Source of the DNA: Streptomyces antibioticus
GTDB lineage: Bacteria; Actinomycetota; Actinomycetes; Streptomycetales; Streptomycetaceae
Assembly: GCF_002019855.1 (NCBI RefSeq)
Contig: NZ_CM007717.1
Location: forward strand, 3,474,645-3,538,644
Reading direction: 5' to 3'
DNA length: 64,000 bases
Below the pieces are notes generated by a model. That model saw only the letters and a list, made by a program, of their open reading frames with translations. It was not told the origin of the DNA and did not search any database. Position numbers and translations under genes: made by a program. This document shows, in pieces, positions 1-8,322 of the stretch; positions within the stretch are counted from its first letter, which is position 1; every line of letters starts with the position of its first letter.

Positions 1-18
1 CAACGGCAAACACGCCAA

Positions 19-56
19 AGGCCCCCGAGACACGCGAAAACGCGTCTCGGGGGCCT
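19..56 (-). terminator. Terminator downstream of DUF3039 gene
   Basis: Long GC-rich hairpin with arms AGGCCCCCGAGAC and its near-complement around an AAAA loop, with a 2-nt bulge. Read on the minus strand it is followed by a short T tract. It lies 40 bases beyond the stop codon of the minus-strand gene at 97-387, so it most likely ends that transcript. Confidence 0.7.
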
Positions 57-96
57 CAGAGCCTCAGGGCTTCAGGTGAAGGACCGGGCGGGGTCC

Positions 97-387
97 CTAC
101 TTCTTGTCGCCGCCCTTGCCCTTGCCGTCTCCGCCGCCGACGCCCATCGACTCGAAGATCTCCTTGCACATCGGGCAGACGGGATACTTCTTGGGATCGC
201 GGCCGGGCACCCACACCTTGCCGCACAGCGCCACGACGGGCGTGCCGTCGAGGGCGCTCGCCATGATCTTGTCCTTCTGGACGTAGTGCGCGAAGCGCTC
301 GTGGTCGCCGTCGCCGTGCGACACCTGCGGCGTCGGCTCTACGAGGGTCCCCGTACCGGTGCCGCGCTCGGGCTCGAGAGTGCTCAT
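97..387 (-). CDS. DUF3039 domain-containing small protein
   Basis: A 96-residue protein. The centre holds the run ALCGKVWVPGRDPKKYPVCPMC, in which one cysteine is followed about 17 residues later by a C-x2-C pair, a likely metal-binding knuckle typical of the actinobacterial DUF3039 family. The N-terminus is acidic and Thr/Gly-rich. The C-terminus is a Gly/Lys-rich tail (GGGDGKGKGGDKK), probably disordered. No signal peptide or membrane segment is present, so it should be cytoplasmic. The function of the family is unknown. It is followed by a strong terminator and lies just downstream of the AlgH-like gene on the same strand, with a 30-bp gap, so the two may be cotranscribed. Confidence 0.85.
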   Translation of the reverse strand: MSTLEPERGTGTGTLVEPTPQVSHGDGDHERFAHYVQKDKIMASALDGTPVVALCGKVWVPGRDPKKYPVCPMCKEIFESMGVGGGDGKGKGGDKK

Positions 388-417
388 GCGCCCAAGGGTA
401 CTGAAAGCTCCGGCGGA

Positions 418-990
418 TCAGTTGAGCGACGGGTCGTCCGCGTACGTGGCCACCATCGCCAGGTCGCTGCGCTGGCGGCGCAGGACCTCGCGCCAGAGTC
501 TCTCGGGGGCCGGGGAGGAGACGTCACCGGGTTCGGACTCCACCACGTACCAGGCACCCTCCACCAGTTCGTCCTCCAGTTGGCCGGGTCCCCAGCCGGC
601 GTATCCGGCGAAGATCCGCAGGGACCCCAGCGCGGAGGCGAGGAGTTCCGGCGGGGCCTCCAGGTCGACGAGGCCGATCGCGCCGTGCACCCGGCGCCAG
701 CCGAGCGGGCCGCGGTCCCCGGAGGAGTCGCCCGGGATGACGGCGACGCCCAGCGCGGAGTCGAGGGACACCGGGCCGCCCTGGAAGACGACCCCGGGCT
801 CGCCGGTGAGGCCGGCCCAGCCCTCCAGGATGTCGCTCACGCCCACCGGCGTGGGGCGGTTGAGGACGACACCGAGGGAGCCCTCCTCGTCGTGGTCGAG
901 AAGGAGCACCACCGCACGGTCGAAGTTCGGGTCCGCCAGGGCGGGCGTTGCCACGAGCAGCCGCCCTGTGAGCGAGGACACCTCGGTCAT
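418..990 (-). CDS. YqgE/AlgH family protein (UPF0301)
   Basis: A 190-residue protein of the YqgE/AlgH family, starting MTEVSSLTGRLLVATPAL. Family hallmarks seen are the N-terminal GxLLVATPxLxDPNFxRxVVLLLDH motif, GVVLNRPTP, VFQGGPV and, near the C-terminus, the GYAGWGPGQLE motif. The biochemical role is unknown; the AlgH name comes from an alginate-regulation phenotype in Pseudomonas that need not apply here. The reading frame stays open upstream to 1149, but that extension is Arg/Pro-rich and looks non-coding. I chose the ATG at 990 because family similarity begins there; an in-frame ATG at 999 is also possible. It is divergent from murA. Confidence 0.88.
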   Translation of the reverse strand: MTEVSSLTGRLLVATPALADPNFDRAVVLLLDHDEEGSLGVVLNRPTPVGVSDILEGWAGLTGEPGVVFQGGPVSLDSALGVAVIPGDSSGDRGPLGWRRVHGAIGLVDLEAPPELLASALGSLRIFAGYAGWGPGQLEDELVEGAWYVVESEPGDVSSPAPERLWREVLRRQRSDLAMVATYADDPSLN

Positions 991-1251
991 GCCAGACATG
1001 ATCCCCCATCTTCCCCGGGAGTGGGGAGGCAATGCGGGTACGGGGGTGAGGGCAGGTCGGGCGCACGGATGCGGTCCCGGCGCACGGCCGCGGAGGGCGC
1101 CGCGCGGTGACCCCGTGTGGCCGCCGCGGAACCGTTCGTGTTGTGACACAGCTATGACCTCCCTGGGCCCTCCTCGGGCTTCCGGCAGGGGGGTCGGCGG
1201 CGATTACTCTGTCTCCTCTGGCCCTGCCCCACTCGATGGAACGCGAGACAC

Positions 1252-2598
1252 ATGACCGTCAACGGCTCTGACGACGTACTGCTTGTTCACGGCGGAACCC
1301 CGCTGGAGGGCGAGATCCGTGTCCGCGGTGCGAAGAACCTCGTACCGAAGGCCATGGTCGCCGCGCTGCTGGGCAGTGAGCCGAGTCGGCTGCGCAACGT
1401 TCCGGACATCCGCGACGTGCGGGTCGTACGCGGGCTGCTGCAACTGCACGGGGTGACGGTCCGTCCGGGTGAGGAGCCCGGTGAGCTGGTGCTCGACCCG
1501 ACCTATGTGGAGAGCGCCAACGTCGCCGACATCGATGCCCACGCGGGGTCGAGCCGGATCCCGATCCTGTTCTGCGGGCCGCTGCTGCACCGGCTGGGCC
1601 ACGCGTTCATCCCGGGCCTGGGCGGCTGCGACATCGGCGGCCGACCGATCGACTTCCACTTCGACGTGCTGCGGCAGTTCGGCGCGAAGATCGAGAAGCG
1701 GGCGGACGGGCAGTACCTGGAGGCCCCTCAGCGGCTGCGCGGCACGAAGATCCGGCTGCCGTACCCGTCCGTGGGCGCGACCGAGCAGGTGCTGCTGACG
1801 GCGGTCCTCGCGGAAGGTGTCACCGAGCTGTCCAACGCGGCCGTCGAGCCGGAGATCGAGGACCTCATCTGCGTGCTGCAGAAGATGGGCGCGATCATCG
1901 CGATGGACACCGACCGCACCATCCGCATCACCGGTGTGGACAAGCTCGGCGGGTACACCCACCGGGCCCTGTCGGACCGGCTGGAGGCGGCGTCCTGGGC
2001 GTCCGCGGCGCTGGCGACCGAGGGTGACATCTACGTCCGCGGGGCGCAGCAGCGCTCGATGATGACGTTCCTGAACACCTACCGGAAGGTGGGCGGCGCC
2101 TTCCAGATCGACGACGAGGGCATCCGCTTCTGGCACCCCGGCGGCCAGCTCAAGTCCATCGCGCTGGAGACGGACGTCCACCCGGGCTTCCAGACCGACT
2201 GGCAGCAGCCGCTGGTGGTCGCGCTGACGCAGGCCACGGGGCTGTCGATCATCCACGAGACGGTGTACGAGTCCCGGCTCGGCTTCACCTCGGCGCTGAA
2301 CCAGATGGGCGCCCACATCCAGCTCTACCGCGAGTGCCTGGGCGGCTCCGACTGCCGCTTCGGCCAGCGCAACTTCCTGCACTCCGCGGTCGTCTCCGGC
2401 CCCACCCGCCTCCAGGGCGCCGACCTGGTCATCCCCGACCTCCGCGGCGGCTTCTCCTACCTGATCGCCGCCCTCGCGGCCCAGGGCACCTCCCGAGTCC
2501 ACGGCATCGAACTGATCAACCGCGGCTACGAGAACTTCATGGAGAAGCTGGTGGAACTCGGCGCCAAGGTCGAACTCCCGGGCAAGCTGCTCGGTTAG
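1252..2598 (+). CDS. murA: UDP-N-acetylglucosamine 1-carboxyvinyltransferase MurA
   Basis: A 448-residue enolpyruvyl transferase catalysing the first committed step of peptidoglycan precursor synthesis in the cytoplasm (PEP + UDP-GlcNAc). The RGAKN substrate motif is at residues 26-29 (K28, N29). The catalytic loop GGCDIGGRP carries Cys126, equivalent to the fosfomycin-alkylated cysteine of E. coli MurA, so the enzyme has the classical Cys rather than the Asp found in mycobacterial MurA. Late conserved segments (DLRGGFSYLIAALAAQGTS, INRGYENF) are intact and the length is normal. The gene stands alone between a divergent AlgH-like gene and a strong terminator shared with convergent hupA. Confidence 0.97.
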   Translation: MTVNGSDDVLLVHGGTPLEGEIRVRGAKNLVPKAMVAALLGSEPSRLRNVPDIRDVRVVRGLLQLHGVTVRPGEEPGELVLDPTYVESANVADIDAHAGSSRIPILFCGPLLHRLGHAFIPGLGGCDIGGRPIDFHFDVLRQFGAKIEKRADGQYLEAPQRLRGTKIRLPYPSVGATEQVLLTAVLAEGVTELSNAAVEPEIEDLICVLQKMGAIIAMDTDRTIRITGVDKLGGYTHRALSDRLEAASWASAALATEGDIYVRGAQQRSMMTFLNTYRKVGGAFQIDDEGIRFWHPGGQLKSIALETDVHPGFQTDWQQPLVVALTQATGLSIIHETVYESRLGFTSALNQMGAHIQLYRECLGGSDCRFGQRNFLHSAVVSGPTRLQGADLVIPDLRGGFSYLIAALAAQGTSRVHGIELINRGYENFMEKLVELGAKVELPGKLLG

Positions 2599-2613
2599 AA
2601 GCGTGTACAGCGA

Positions 2614-2647
2614 TGGGGCGGTCACCCTGGTCAGGGTGGCCGCCCCA
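2614..2647. terminator. Bidirectional terminator between murA and hupA
   Basis: Inverted repeat with arms TGGGGCGGTCACCCTG and its complement (one G-T pair) and a very tight loop, between the convergent murA and hupA stop codons. It is placed to end both transcripts. Confidence 0.75.
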
Positions 2648-2693
2648 TGGGCGTTGCTGAGGCCCGTACGCGTCCGTGGCGTACGGGTGCGGC

Positions 2694-2975
2694 TTACTTG
2701 CCCTTGGCCGCTTCCTTGAGCTTCGAGCCCGCGGAGACCTTCACGCTGTAGCCGGCCGGGATCTGGATCGGGTCGCCGGTCTGCGGGTTGCGCGCGGTGC
2801 GAGCGGCACGGTGGGTGCGCTCGAAGGTCAGGAAGCCGGGGATGGTGACCTTCTCGTCGCCCTTGGAGACGATGTCGCCGACGACCTCGGCGAACGCGGC
2901 CAGCACGGCGTCGGCGTCCTTGCGGGTCACCTCGGCGCGGTCGGCCAGCGCGGCCACCAGCTCACTGCGGTTCAT
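2694..2975 (-). CDS. hupA: HU-family nucleoid protein HupA
   Basis: A 93-residue HU protein starting MNRSELVAALADRAEV. The alpha-helical dimerisation half is followed by the beta-arm segment FERTHRAARTARNPQTGDPIQIPA, which carries the GFLTFE and RNPQTG motifs typical of HU. It ends KLKEAAKGK. This is the short HU type without the lysine-rich tail of HupS, so HupA is the best match. The ATG at 2975 is preceded by GGGAG with 7-nt spacing. The open frame continues upstream, but the extension resembles non-coding leader. HU coats and bends DNA. The gene is convergent with murA and monocistronic. Confidence 0.95.
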   Translation of the reverse strand: MNRSELVAALADRAEVTRKDADAVLAAFAEVVGDIVSKGDEKVTIPGFLTFERTHRAARTARNPQTGDPIQIPAGYSVKVSAGSKLKEAAKGK

Positions 2976-3215
2976 GTTGTTACTCCCGTGTTCTTCTTGC
3001 CGTTGCGGCGTGCCACGCGGCGGAGCCGCATGTTGGGCACAGCGAAGTCGTTGTGCTCGCGCCCAGGGACGCATCCTGCCCCTACCTGCGGCGGGAAAGC
3101 CAATCCGGCACCCGCAGGAGTCGTGAGAACACCCGTGGGGGTCACACGAAGCGCGGCTGAGGCTGGCCGTCACGATAGGGCGCGGCACTGACAGCGCGTC
3201 CGGCGACGCGCCGGT

Positions 3216-3247
3216 GCGGGGACCGTGGCGATCCTCACAGTCCCCGC
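3216..3247 (-). terminator. Probable terminator after malic enzyme gene
   Basis: Eight-bp inverted repeat GCGGGGAC/GTCCCCGC with a 16-nt loop lies 20 bp past the malic enzyme stop codon. A second hairpin, GCGCGTC/GACGCGC with a 4-nt loop, lies next to it at 3194-3211. Neither has a T tract. The remaining interval up to 2975 should hold the hupA promoter; no convincing -10/-35 pair was seen. Confidence 0.4.
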
Positions 3248-3266
3248 CAGGGTACGGCCCCGGGCT

Positions 3267-4685
3267 TCAGGACGCCGAGCCGCCCGCGGCCCTGGCGGCC
3301 TCGCGCACCGCGCCCGCCACCGCGCCCGCGACCTTGTCGTTGAAGACGCTCGGGATGATGTAGTTCGCGTTCAGCTCGTCGTCGCTGACGACGTCCGCGA
3401 GGGCCTTCGCGGCCGCGAGCATCATCTCGGTGTTGACGGTGCGGGACTGCGCGTCCAGCAGCCCCCGGAAGACGCCGGGGAAGACCAGCACGTTGTTGAT
3501 CTGGTTGGGGAAGTCGGAGCGTCCGGTGGCCACCACGGCGGCCGTGCGGCGGGCCACCGCCGGGTCGACCTCGGGGTCCGGGTTCGCGAGCGCGAACACG
3601 ATCGCGTCCTCGGCCATGGCCGCCACGTCGTCGCCGTCGAGGACGTTCGGGGCGGAGACTCCGATGAAGACGTCGGCGCCGCGCACGGCCTGCCTGAGGG
3701 TGCCGGTGAGCCCCTCGTGGTTGGTGTTGTCGGCGATCCAGCGCAGCGGGGAGTCGGCCGGGGCGTCCACCAGGTCGGCGCGGCCGGCGTGCACCACGCC
3801 GTGGATGTCGGCGACGACGGCGCTCTTCACCCCGGCCGCCAGCAGCAGCTTGAGGATGGCGGTGCCGGCCGCGCCGGCGCCGGACATGACCACCCGGATG
3901 TTCTCGATCGCCTTGCCCGCCACGCGCAGCGCGTTGGTGAGGGCGGCCAGGACGACGATCGCGGTGCCGTGCTGGTCGTCGTGGAAGACGGGGATGTCGA
4001 GGGCCTCGCGCAGCCGGGCCTCGATCTCGAAGCAGCGGGGCGCGGAGATGTCCTCCAGGTTGATGCCGGCGAAGCCGGGGGCGATCGCCTTGACGATCTC
4101 GACAATCGCGTCGGTGTCCTGGGTGTCCAGGCAGAGCGGCCAGGCGTCGATGCCGGCGAACCGCTTGAAGAGGGCCGCCTTGCCCTCCATGACGGGCAGC
4201 GCGGCCTTGGGCCCGATGTTGCCGAGGCCCAGCACGGCGGAGCCGTCCGTCACGACCGCAACGGAGTTGCGCTTGATGGTGAGGCGGCGCGCGTCCTCGG
4301 GGTTCTCGGCGATCGCCATGCAGACCCGGGCCACACCGGGCGTGTAGATCATGGAGAGGTCGTCACGGTTGCGGATGGGGTGCTTGGACTGCATCTCGAT
4401 CTTGCCGCCGAGGTGCATGAGGAACGTACGGTCGGAGACCTTGCCGAGGGTGACGCCCTCGATCTCGCGCAGTTGCTGGACGATCTCGTCGGCGTGGGCG
4501 GTCGAGGTGGCCGCGATGGTGACGTCGATCCGGAGCTTCTCGTGGCCGGAGGCGGTGACGTCGAGGCCGGTGACGGACCCGCCGTGGGACTCGACGGCCG
4601 TGGTGAGCTGCGAGACCGAGGTTCCGCTGGCCGGCACCTCCAGACGGACCGTCATCGAGTAGGAGACGCTGGGCGCCGTTGCCAT
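3267..4685 (-). CDS. ACT-domain malic enzyme (malate oxidoreductase, decarboxylating)
   Basis: A 472-residue protein of the short bacterial malic enzyme family, converting malate to pyruvate and CO2 with reduction of NAD(P). Residues about 8-80 form an ACT-like regulatory domain (SVSYSMTVRLEVPASGTSVSQL), an N-terminal addition absent from many malic enzymes. The malic domain follows (IYTPGVARVCMAI, VAVVTDGSAVLGLGNIGP), then FHDDQHGTAIVVLAAL and the Rossmann segment VVMSGAGAAGTAILKLLL. The ATG at 4685 has AGAGGAAG 6 nt upstream. From memory, the S. coelicolor orthologue is the NAD-preferring malic enzyme; cofactor preference cannot be read from the sequence. A structured intergenic element lies upstream. 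Confidence 0.93.
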   Translation of the reverse strand: MATAPSVSYSMTVRLEVPASGTSVSQLTTAVESHGGSVTGLDVTASGHEKLRIDVTIAATSTAHADEIVQQLREIEGVTLGKVSDRTFLMHLGGKIEMQSKHPIRNRDDLSMIYTPGVARVCMAIAENPEDARRLTIKRNSVAVVTDGSAVLGLGNIGPKAALPVMEGKAALFKRFAGIDAWPLCLDTQDTDAIVEIVKAIAPGFAGINLEDISAPRCFEIEARLREALDIPVFHDDQHGTAIVVLAALTNALRVAGKAIENIRVVMSGAGAAGTAILKLLLAAGVKSAVVADIHGVVHAGRADLVDAPADSPLRWIADNTNHEGLTGTLRQAVRGADVFIGVSAPNVLDGDDVAAMAEDAIVFALANPDPEVDPAVARRTAAVVATGRSDFPNQINNVLVFPGVFRGLLDAQSRTVNTEMMLAAAKALADVVSDDELNANYIIPSVFNDKVAGAVAGAVREAARAAGGSAS

Positions 4686-4816
4686 GGCCGACTTCCTCTG
4701 CACTGCTGGACTGCTGGTGGCGGGTTTGCCGTCAGATCGTCGCACCTACTGATGAGTACGTGGTAACCGCACCGAATTGCGATCGTTGTGTTCACATGAA
4801 AAGCGACCCGGGTCAC

Positions 4817-4951
4817 AGAAGAGGCCCACGTCACGGGGACGTGGGCCTCTTCTCACGCTGGTGACACCGACCCGCCATGCTCGCCTCGCGGCAAGTGGTC
4901 GCTCGTAGCGACGAAGGTTGGGCCCGGGGGCTTGGATCGAGCCGGTGTCAC
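4817..4951 (-). ncRNA. Candidate structured small RNA with intrinsic terminator
   Basis: The interval between the helicase and malic enzyme genes reads on the minus strand as a compact multibranch RNA. An outer 9-bp stem GTGACACCG (4951-4943) pairs with CGGTGTCAC (4869-4861). It encloses GGCT/AGCC, a 6-bp GTCGCT-ACG-AGCGAC hairpin and CTTGCC-GCGA-GGCGAG, a 6-bp stem with a GNRA tetraloop. Eight nt later comes a perfect 16-bp hairpin (4853-4838/4832-4817) with a 5-nt loop. A TAGATT -10-like hexamer sits just upstream. It could be a free sRNA of about 130 nt, or a leader of the malic enzyme gene whose terminator acts as an attenuator. No known Rfam family was recognised. Confidence 0.55.
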
Positions 4952-4955
4952 ACCC

Positions 4956-4961
4956 AATCTA
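4956..4961 (-). promoter_or_regulatory. -10-like hexamer for the candidate small RNA
   Basis: On the minus strand TAGATT sits about 6 bp before the first base of the outer stem at 4951, the expected place for a HrdB-type -10 element. No good -35 hexamer is seen at 17-18 bp, so support is partial. Confidence 0.4.
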
Positions 4962-5056
4962 ACAAACGGATCCCCGAAGACCATTCCCGTCCGCGGAGTT
5001 CTCCGGAAACGATCCTCCGGATGCCCGGCGCCCCGGTCCCCGCCTCAGTCCCCGCC

Positions 5057-7408
5057 TCAGTCCCTGAGCAGGTCGGGGACCCCGTGCGCATCCGGTTCGT
5101 CCCGGTCGCCCGACACGATCGTGAGCTGCTGGGTGGCCCGGGTGAGGGCCACGTACAGCACCCGCAGCCCGGCCGGGGACTCGTCCGCGATCTCCGCCGG
5201 GGAGACGACGACCGTCGCGTCGTACTCCAGGCCCTTGGCCTCCAGGCTGCCCAGGGCCACCACCCGGTCGCCGAGCCCGGCGAGCCAGCGGCGGGCCTCC
5301 TCGCGGCGCTGCATCGCGACGACGACGCCGACCGTGCCGTCCACCTGCTCCAGCAGCCGGGCGGCCTCGGCCCGGACGGTGGCGGCGAGCGACTGCTCGA
5401 CCGCCGTGAAGCGCGGGACGACGCCGGTGGAGCGGACCGCGGACGGCGACTCGGCGCCGGGCATGGCCAGGGCCAGCACCTTCGCGGCGAGTTCGGCGAT
5501 CTCGGCCGGGTTGCGGTAGTTCACGGTGAGCCGGAAGCGGCGGCGCGGCCGGGAGCCGAGCGCCTCGTCGCGGGCCTCGGCGGCCTCGTCGGGGTCGGAC
5601 CAGGAGGACTGGGCGGGGTCGCCGACGACGGTCCAGGTGGCGTGCCGGCCACGGCGGCCGACCATGCGCCACTGCATCGGCGTGAGGTCCTGGGCCTCGT
5701 CGACGATGACGTGCGCGTACTCGACGCGTTCCTGGGCGAGCCGCTCGGCCCGCTCGCGCTGGGTCTCCTCGCGCACCGGCATCAGCTCCTCCAGGCCGGT
5801 GAGCTGGTCCAGCGGGTCGAGTTCGCGGCGCTTGCGAGGGCGGGCCGGGGTGCCGAGGACCGCCTGGAGCTCGTCGAGCAGGGCGATGTCGTGCACGGAG
5901 TGGCCGTCCCGCTTCAGGGACCGGGCGACTCTGCGGACCTCGCCGGGGTTGAGGATCCGGCGGGCCCAGCGGCCGAGCCGGCGCTCGTCGGCCATCGCGG
6001 CGAGGACGGCCTTCGGGGTCAGCTCGGGCCACCAGGCGTCGAGGAACGCGGTGAAGGAGTCCTCGCTCGTGACGTCCTCGTCGAAGGAGGAGCGCAGTTC
6101 GGCGGCGAGTTCGGGATCGGTGTGCCGGCCGGCCGCGCCGGAGCGCTCCCACAGGGCGTCCAGGAGCAGCTTGCGGGCGCGCGGGCGCAGCAGGTTGACC
6201 GGGGCGGTGCCGCCGAGGGCGCTCTGCCGGATCCGGTCGAGGTCGGCGGCCTCCAGCTCCAGACGGCGGCCGAAGGCGACCACCCGCAGCCGGGTGGGCG
6301 TCGCCACGGTGTCGCTGGTGTCACGGGTGTCGCCGAGGGCGAGCTGTCCGGTCCCGCCGCCGTTCTCCAGCGCCCCGCGGGCCGCCTTGCGCAGCACCCG
6401 CAGCATCCTGGACGACCCCTTGGCGCGGGCCACCGCCGGGGAGTCGTAGAGCGTGGCCTCGGCGCCGTCGACGAGGGAGCCGATGGCGCGGATGGCGACC
6501 TGGCCCTCCTCGCCGAGGGAGGGCAGCACGCCTTCGGTGTACGCGACCAGCAGGGGGGTCGGCGAGACGATCAGGATGCCGCCCGCGTACCGGCGCCGGT
6601 CCTGGTAGAGGAGGTAGGCCGCGCGGTGCAGGGCGACGGCGGTCTTGCCGGTGCCGGGGCCGCCCTCGACATAGGTGACGGAGGCGGCGGGGGCGCGGAT
6701 GACGAGGTCCTGCTCGGCCTGGATGGAGGCGACGATGTCCCGCATGGTGTGCGAGCGGGCCTGGCCGAGGGCGGCCATCAGGGCGCCGTCGCCGATGACG
6801 GGCAGTTCCTCGCCGGCCAGGAAGGCCCGCAGCTCGGGACGCATCAGGTCGTCCTCGACACCGAGGACCCGGCGGCCCTTGGAACGGATCACCCGGCGCC
6901 GCACGACCCGGCCGGGGTCGACCGGGGTGGACCGGTAGAAGGGGGCCGCCGCCGGGGCCCGCCAGTCGATGACCAGCGGCGCGTAGTCGGAGTCGAGGAC
7001 GCCGATACGGCCGATGTGGAGGGTCTCGGCGATGTCGGCGGTCCCGTCCCCGCGCACCGCGCCCTCGGCGGGTTCGACGGCGGTGTAGGCGCCGTCGGGG
7101 CCCTTCTTGCCGTCCTTGCCGGGGAGCAGGTCGATCCGCCCGAACAGGAAGTCCTCGAACTCGTTGTTGAGCCGGTTGAGGTGCACCCCCGCCCGGAAGA
7201 CCTGGGCGTCCCGTTCGGCGAGGGCGCCGGGCGTCCCGACCTGGCCACGCTTGGCGGCGTCGTTCATCAGGAACTCGGCCTCGTGGATCTTCTCCTCGAG
7301 CCGCCGGTACACCCGGTCGAGATGTTCCTGTTCGACGCTGATCTCGCGTTCCCGGACCGAGTCCGGTGCGGCGCCGACCGCGGTTTCCTGCTGAGCCTGA
7401 ACGGCCAC
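5057..7408 (-). CDS. HelD/HelR-like superfamily 1 ATPase (RNA polymerase recycling)
   Basis: A 783-residue UvrD/Rep-like superfamily 1 protein. An N-terminal helical coiled-coil stretch (residues about 20-95, EREISVEQEHLDRVYRRLEEK) precedes the ATPase, a HelD feature. Walker A GGPGTGKT is at about 249-256, Walker B/motif II is IVDEAQDLTP, and later motifs include VVGDPAQSSWSDP, LTVNYRNP and the motif VI segment YVALTRATQQLTIV. HelD proteins bind RNA polymerase and release stalled complexes; the HelR subgroup in actinomycetes is linked to rifamycin tolerance. I saw no recognisable rifamycin-associated element upstream, so the HelR assignment is open. Monocistronic. Confidence 0.85.
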   Translation of the reverse strand: MAVQAQQETAVGAAPDSVREREISVEQEHLDRVYRRLEEKIHEAEFLMNDAAKRGQVGTPGALAERDAQVFRAGVHLNRLNNEFEDFLFGRIDLLPGKDGKKGPDGAYTAVEPAEGAVRGDGTADIAETLHIGRIGVLDSDYAPLVIDWRAPAAAPFYRSTPVDPGRVVRRRVIRSKGRRVLGVEDDLMRPELRAFLAGEELPVIGDGALMAALGQARSHTMRDIVASIQAEQDLVIRAPAASVTYVEGGPGTGKTAVALHRAAYLLYQDRRRYAGGILIVSPTPLLVAYTEGVLPSLGEEGQVAIRAIGSLVDGAEATLYDSPAVARAKGSSRMLRVLRKAARGALENGGGTGQLALGDTRDTSDTVATPTRLRVVAFGRRLELEAADLDRIRQSALGGTAPVNLLRPRARKLLLDALWERSGAAGRHTDPELAAELRSSFDEDVTSEDSFTAFLDAWWPELTPKAVLAAMADERRLGRWARRILNPGEVRRVARSLKRDGHSVHDIALLDELQAVLGTPARPRKRRELDPLDQLTGLEELMPVREETQRERAERLAQERVEYAHVIVDEAQDLTPMQWRMVGRRGRHATWTVVGDPAQSSWSDPDEAAEARDEALGSRPRRRFRLTVNYRNPAEIAELAAKVLALAMPGAESPSAVRSTGVVPRFTAVEQSLAATVRAEAARLLEQVDGTVGVVVAMQRREEARRWLAGLGDRVVALGSLEAKGLEYDATVVVSPAEIADESPAGLRVLYVALTRATQQLTIVSGDRDEPDAHGVPDLLRD

Positions 7409-7482
7409 CGGGCCCCCTTCTGACGTGCTGGGCAGCCGTCAACCGTACGCGAAGGGGACCCCATGAGGCTACGGACAGGCGG

Positions 7483-8322
7483 TCAGGCGTCGATCTCGAC
7501 GAGCTTCTTGCCCCCGAAGGTCATGACCTCGAAGTGATCGATCTCATTGGCCTTGAAGGCCGCGCCGCCCATCACGTAGAGCGGGTTCTTGGCCTGTTCG
7601 GTGGTGGCGCCGGGGATGCCGTACCCCCACTCCGGGACCGACCAGGAGGAGACCGTCTCGCGCTTGCCGTCCTTGCCGACGGCGATCAGCGAGCACTTCT
7701 CCGGGCCCGTGACGTTCTTCAGCTCGACACCGACCTCGGTGCCCCAGCCCTTCTCCAGCATGGCGACGGTCGCCGAGACCTTGGTGGCGTCGTCGGTCGC
7801 CGTGACCTTGGTGGGCAGGGCGTCGAAGGCGGCCTTCGTGGTGACCGCGGCGGACTTGGTGGAGCCTGCCTGCACACCGGTGCTGCCGCCGTCGCCGCCG
7901 GACGCGGCCAGCACGGTCAGCGGACCGCCGACGATCAGCGCGGCCGCGGCCGCCACCAGGAAGAAGGAGCGGCGGCGCTTCTGGGCGCGGCGCTCGGACA
8001 CCTCGTCGACCAGCTTGTCCACCAGCCGCGGGCTGGGCCGGGCGGAGAGGGACTCGCCGATCGCCGGGGTCCCGGTGCCCGGCAGGTCCGCGAGGGCCGC
8101 CAGCATCGGTTCCATCCCGGCCAGCTCGTCGAGCTGCTGGGCGCACCACTCGCAGCCGACCAGATGCGACTCGAAGGCGGTCGCCTCGGCGTCGTCGAGG
8201 ATGCCGAGGGCGTAGGCGCCGACGGTTTCATGCTCACTCGGGCTCGGAGATCCCACAGATCCCTGCATGGGTCCAGACATACCCGGGCCACCCGCTCCGA
8301 ACCCCCCGTAAATGCTCATCAC
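7483..8322 (-). CDS. Zinc-finger anti-sigma factor (RsuA-like)
   Basis: A 279-residue membrane-anchored anti-sigma factor. The cytoplasmic N-terminus carries a ZAS zinc motif, ESHLVGCEWCAQQL (H-x3-C-x2-C, with an upstream His in SEHETVGAYALG). A single membrane segment follows the basic stretch RRAQKRRRSF (FFLVAAAAALIVGGPLTVLAA). The outside part of about 130 residues resembles the anti-sigma-K C-terminal fold (GWGTEVGVELKNVTGPEKCSLIAVGKDG). The start codon overlaps the sigma factor stop by 4 bp (ATGA), implying coupled translation. By synteny it corresponds to the SigU anti-sigma factor, named RsuA in S. coelicolor from memory. Confidence 0.88.
   Translation of the reverse strand: MMSIYGGFGAGGPGMSGPMQGSVGSPSPSEHETVGAYALGILDDAEATAFESHLVGCEWCAQQLDELAGMEPMLAALADLPGTGTPAIGESLSARPSPRLVDKLVDEVSERRAQKRRRSFFLVAAAAALIVGGPLTVLAASGGDGGSTGVQAGSTKSAAVTTKAAFDALPTKVTATDDATKVSATVAMLEKGWGTEVGVELKNVTGPEKCSLIAVGKDGKRETVSSWSVPEWGYGIPGATTEQAKNPLYVMGGAAFKANEIDHFEVMTFGGKKLVEIDA

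Noticed and set aside
4861..4951. A tRNA from the cloverleaf-like folding
   Set aside because: The outer stem is 9 bp, no canonical T-loop or anticodon arm is present, and a terminator follows directly.
4877..7423. An 848-codon plus-strand open frame
   Set aside because: Antisense of the HelD-like ATPase with biased composition and no known domain.
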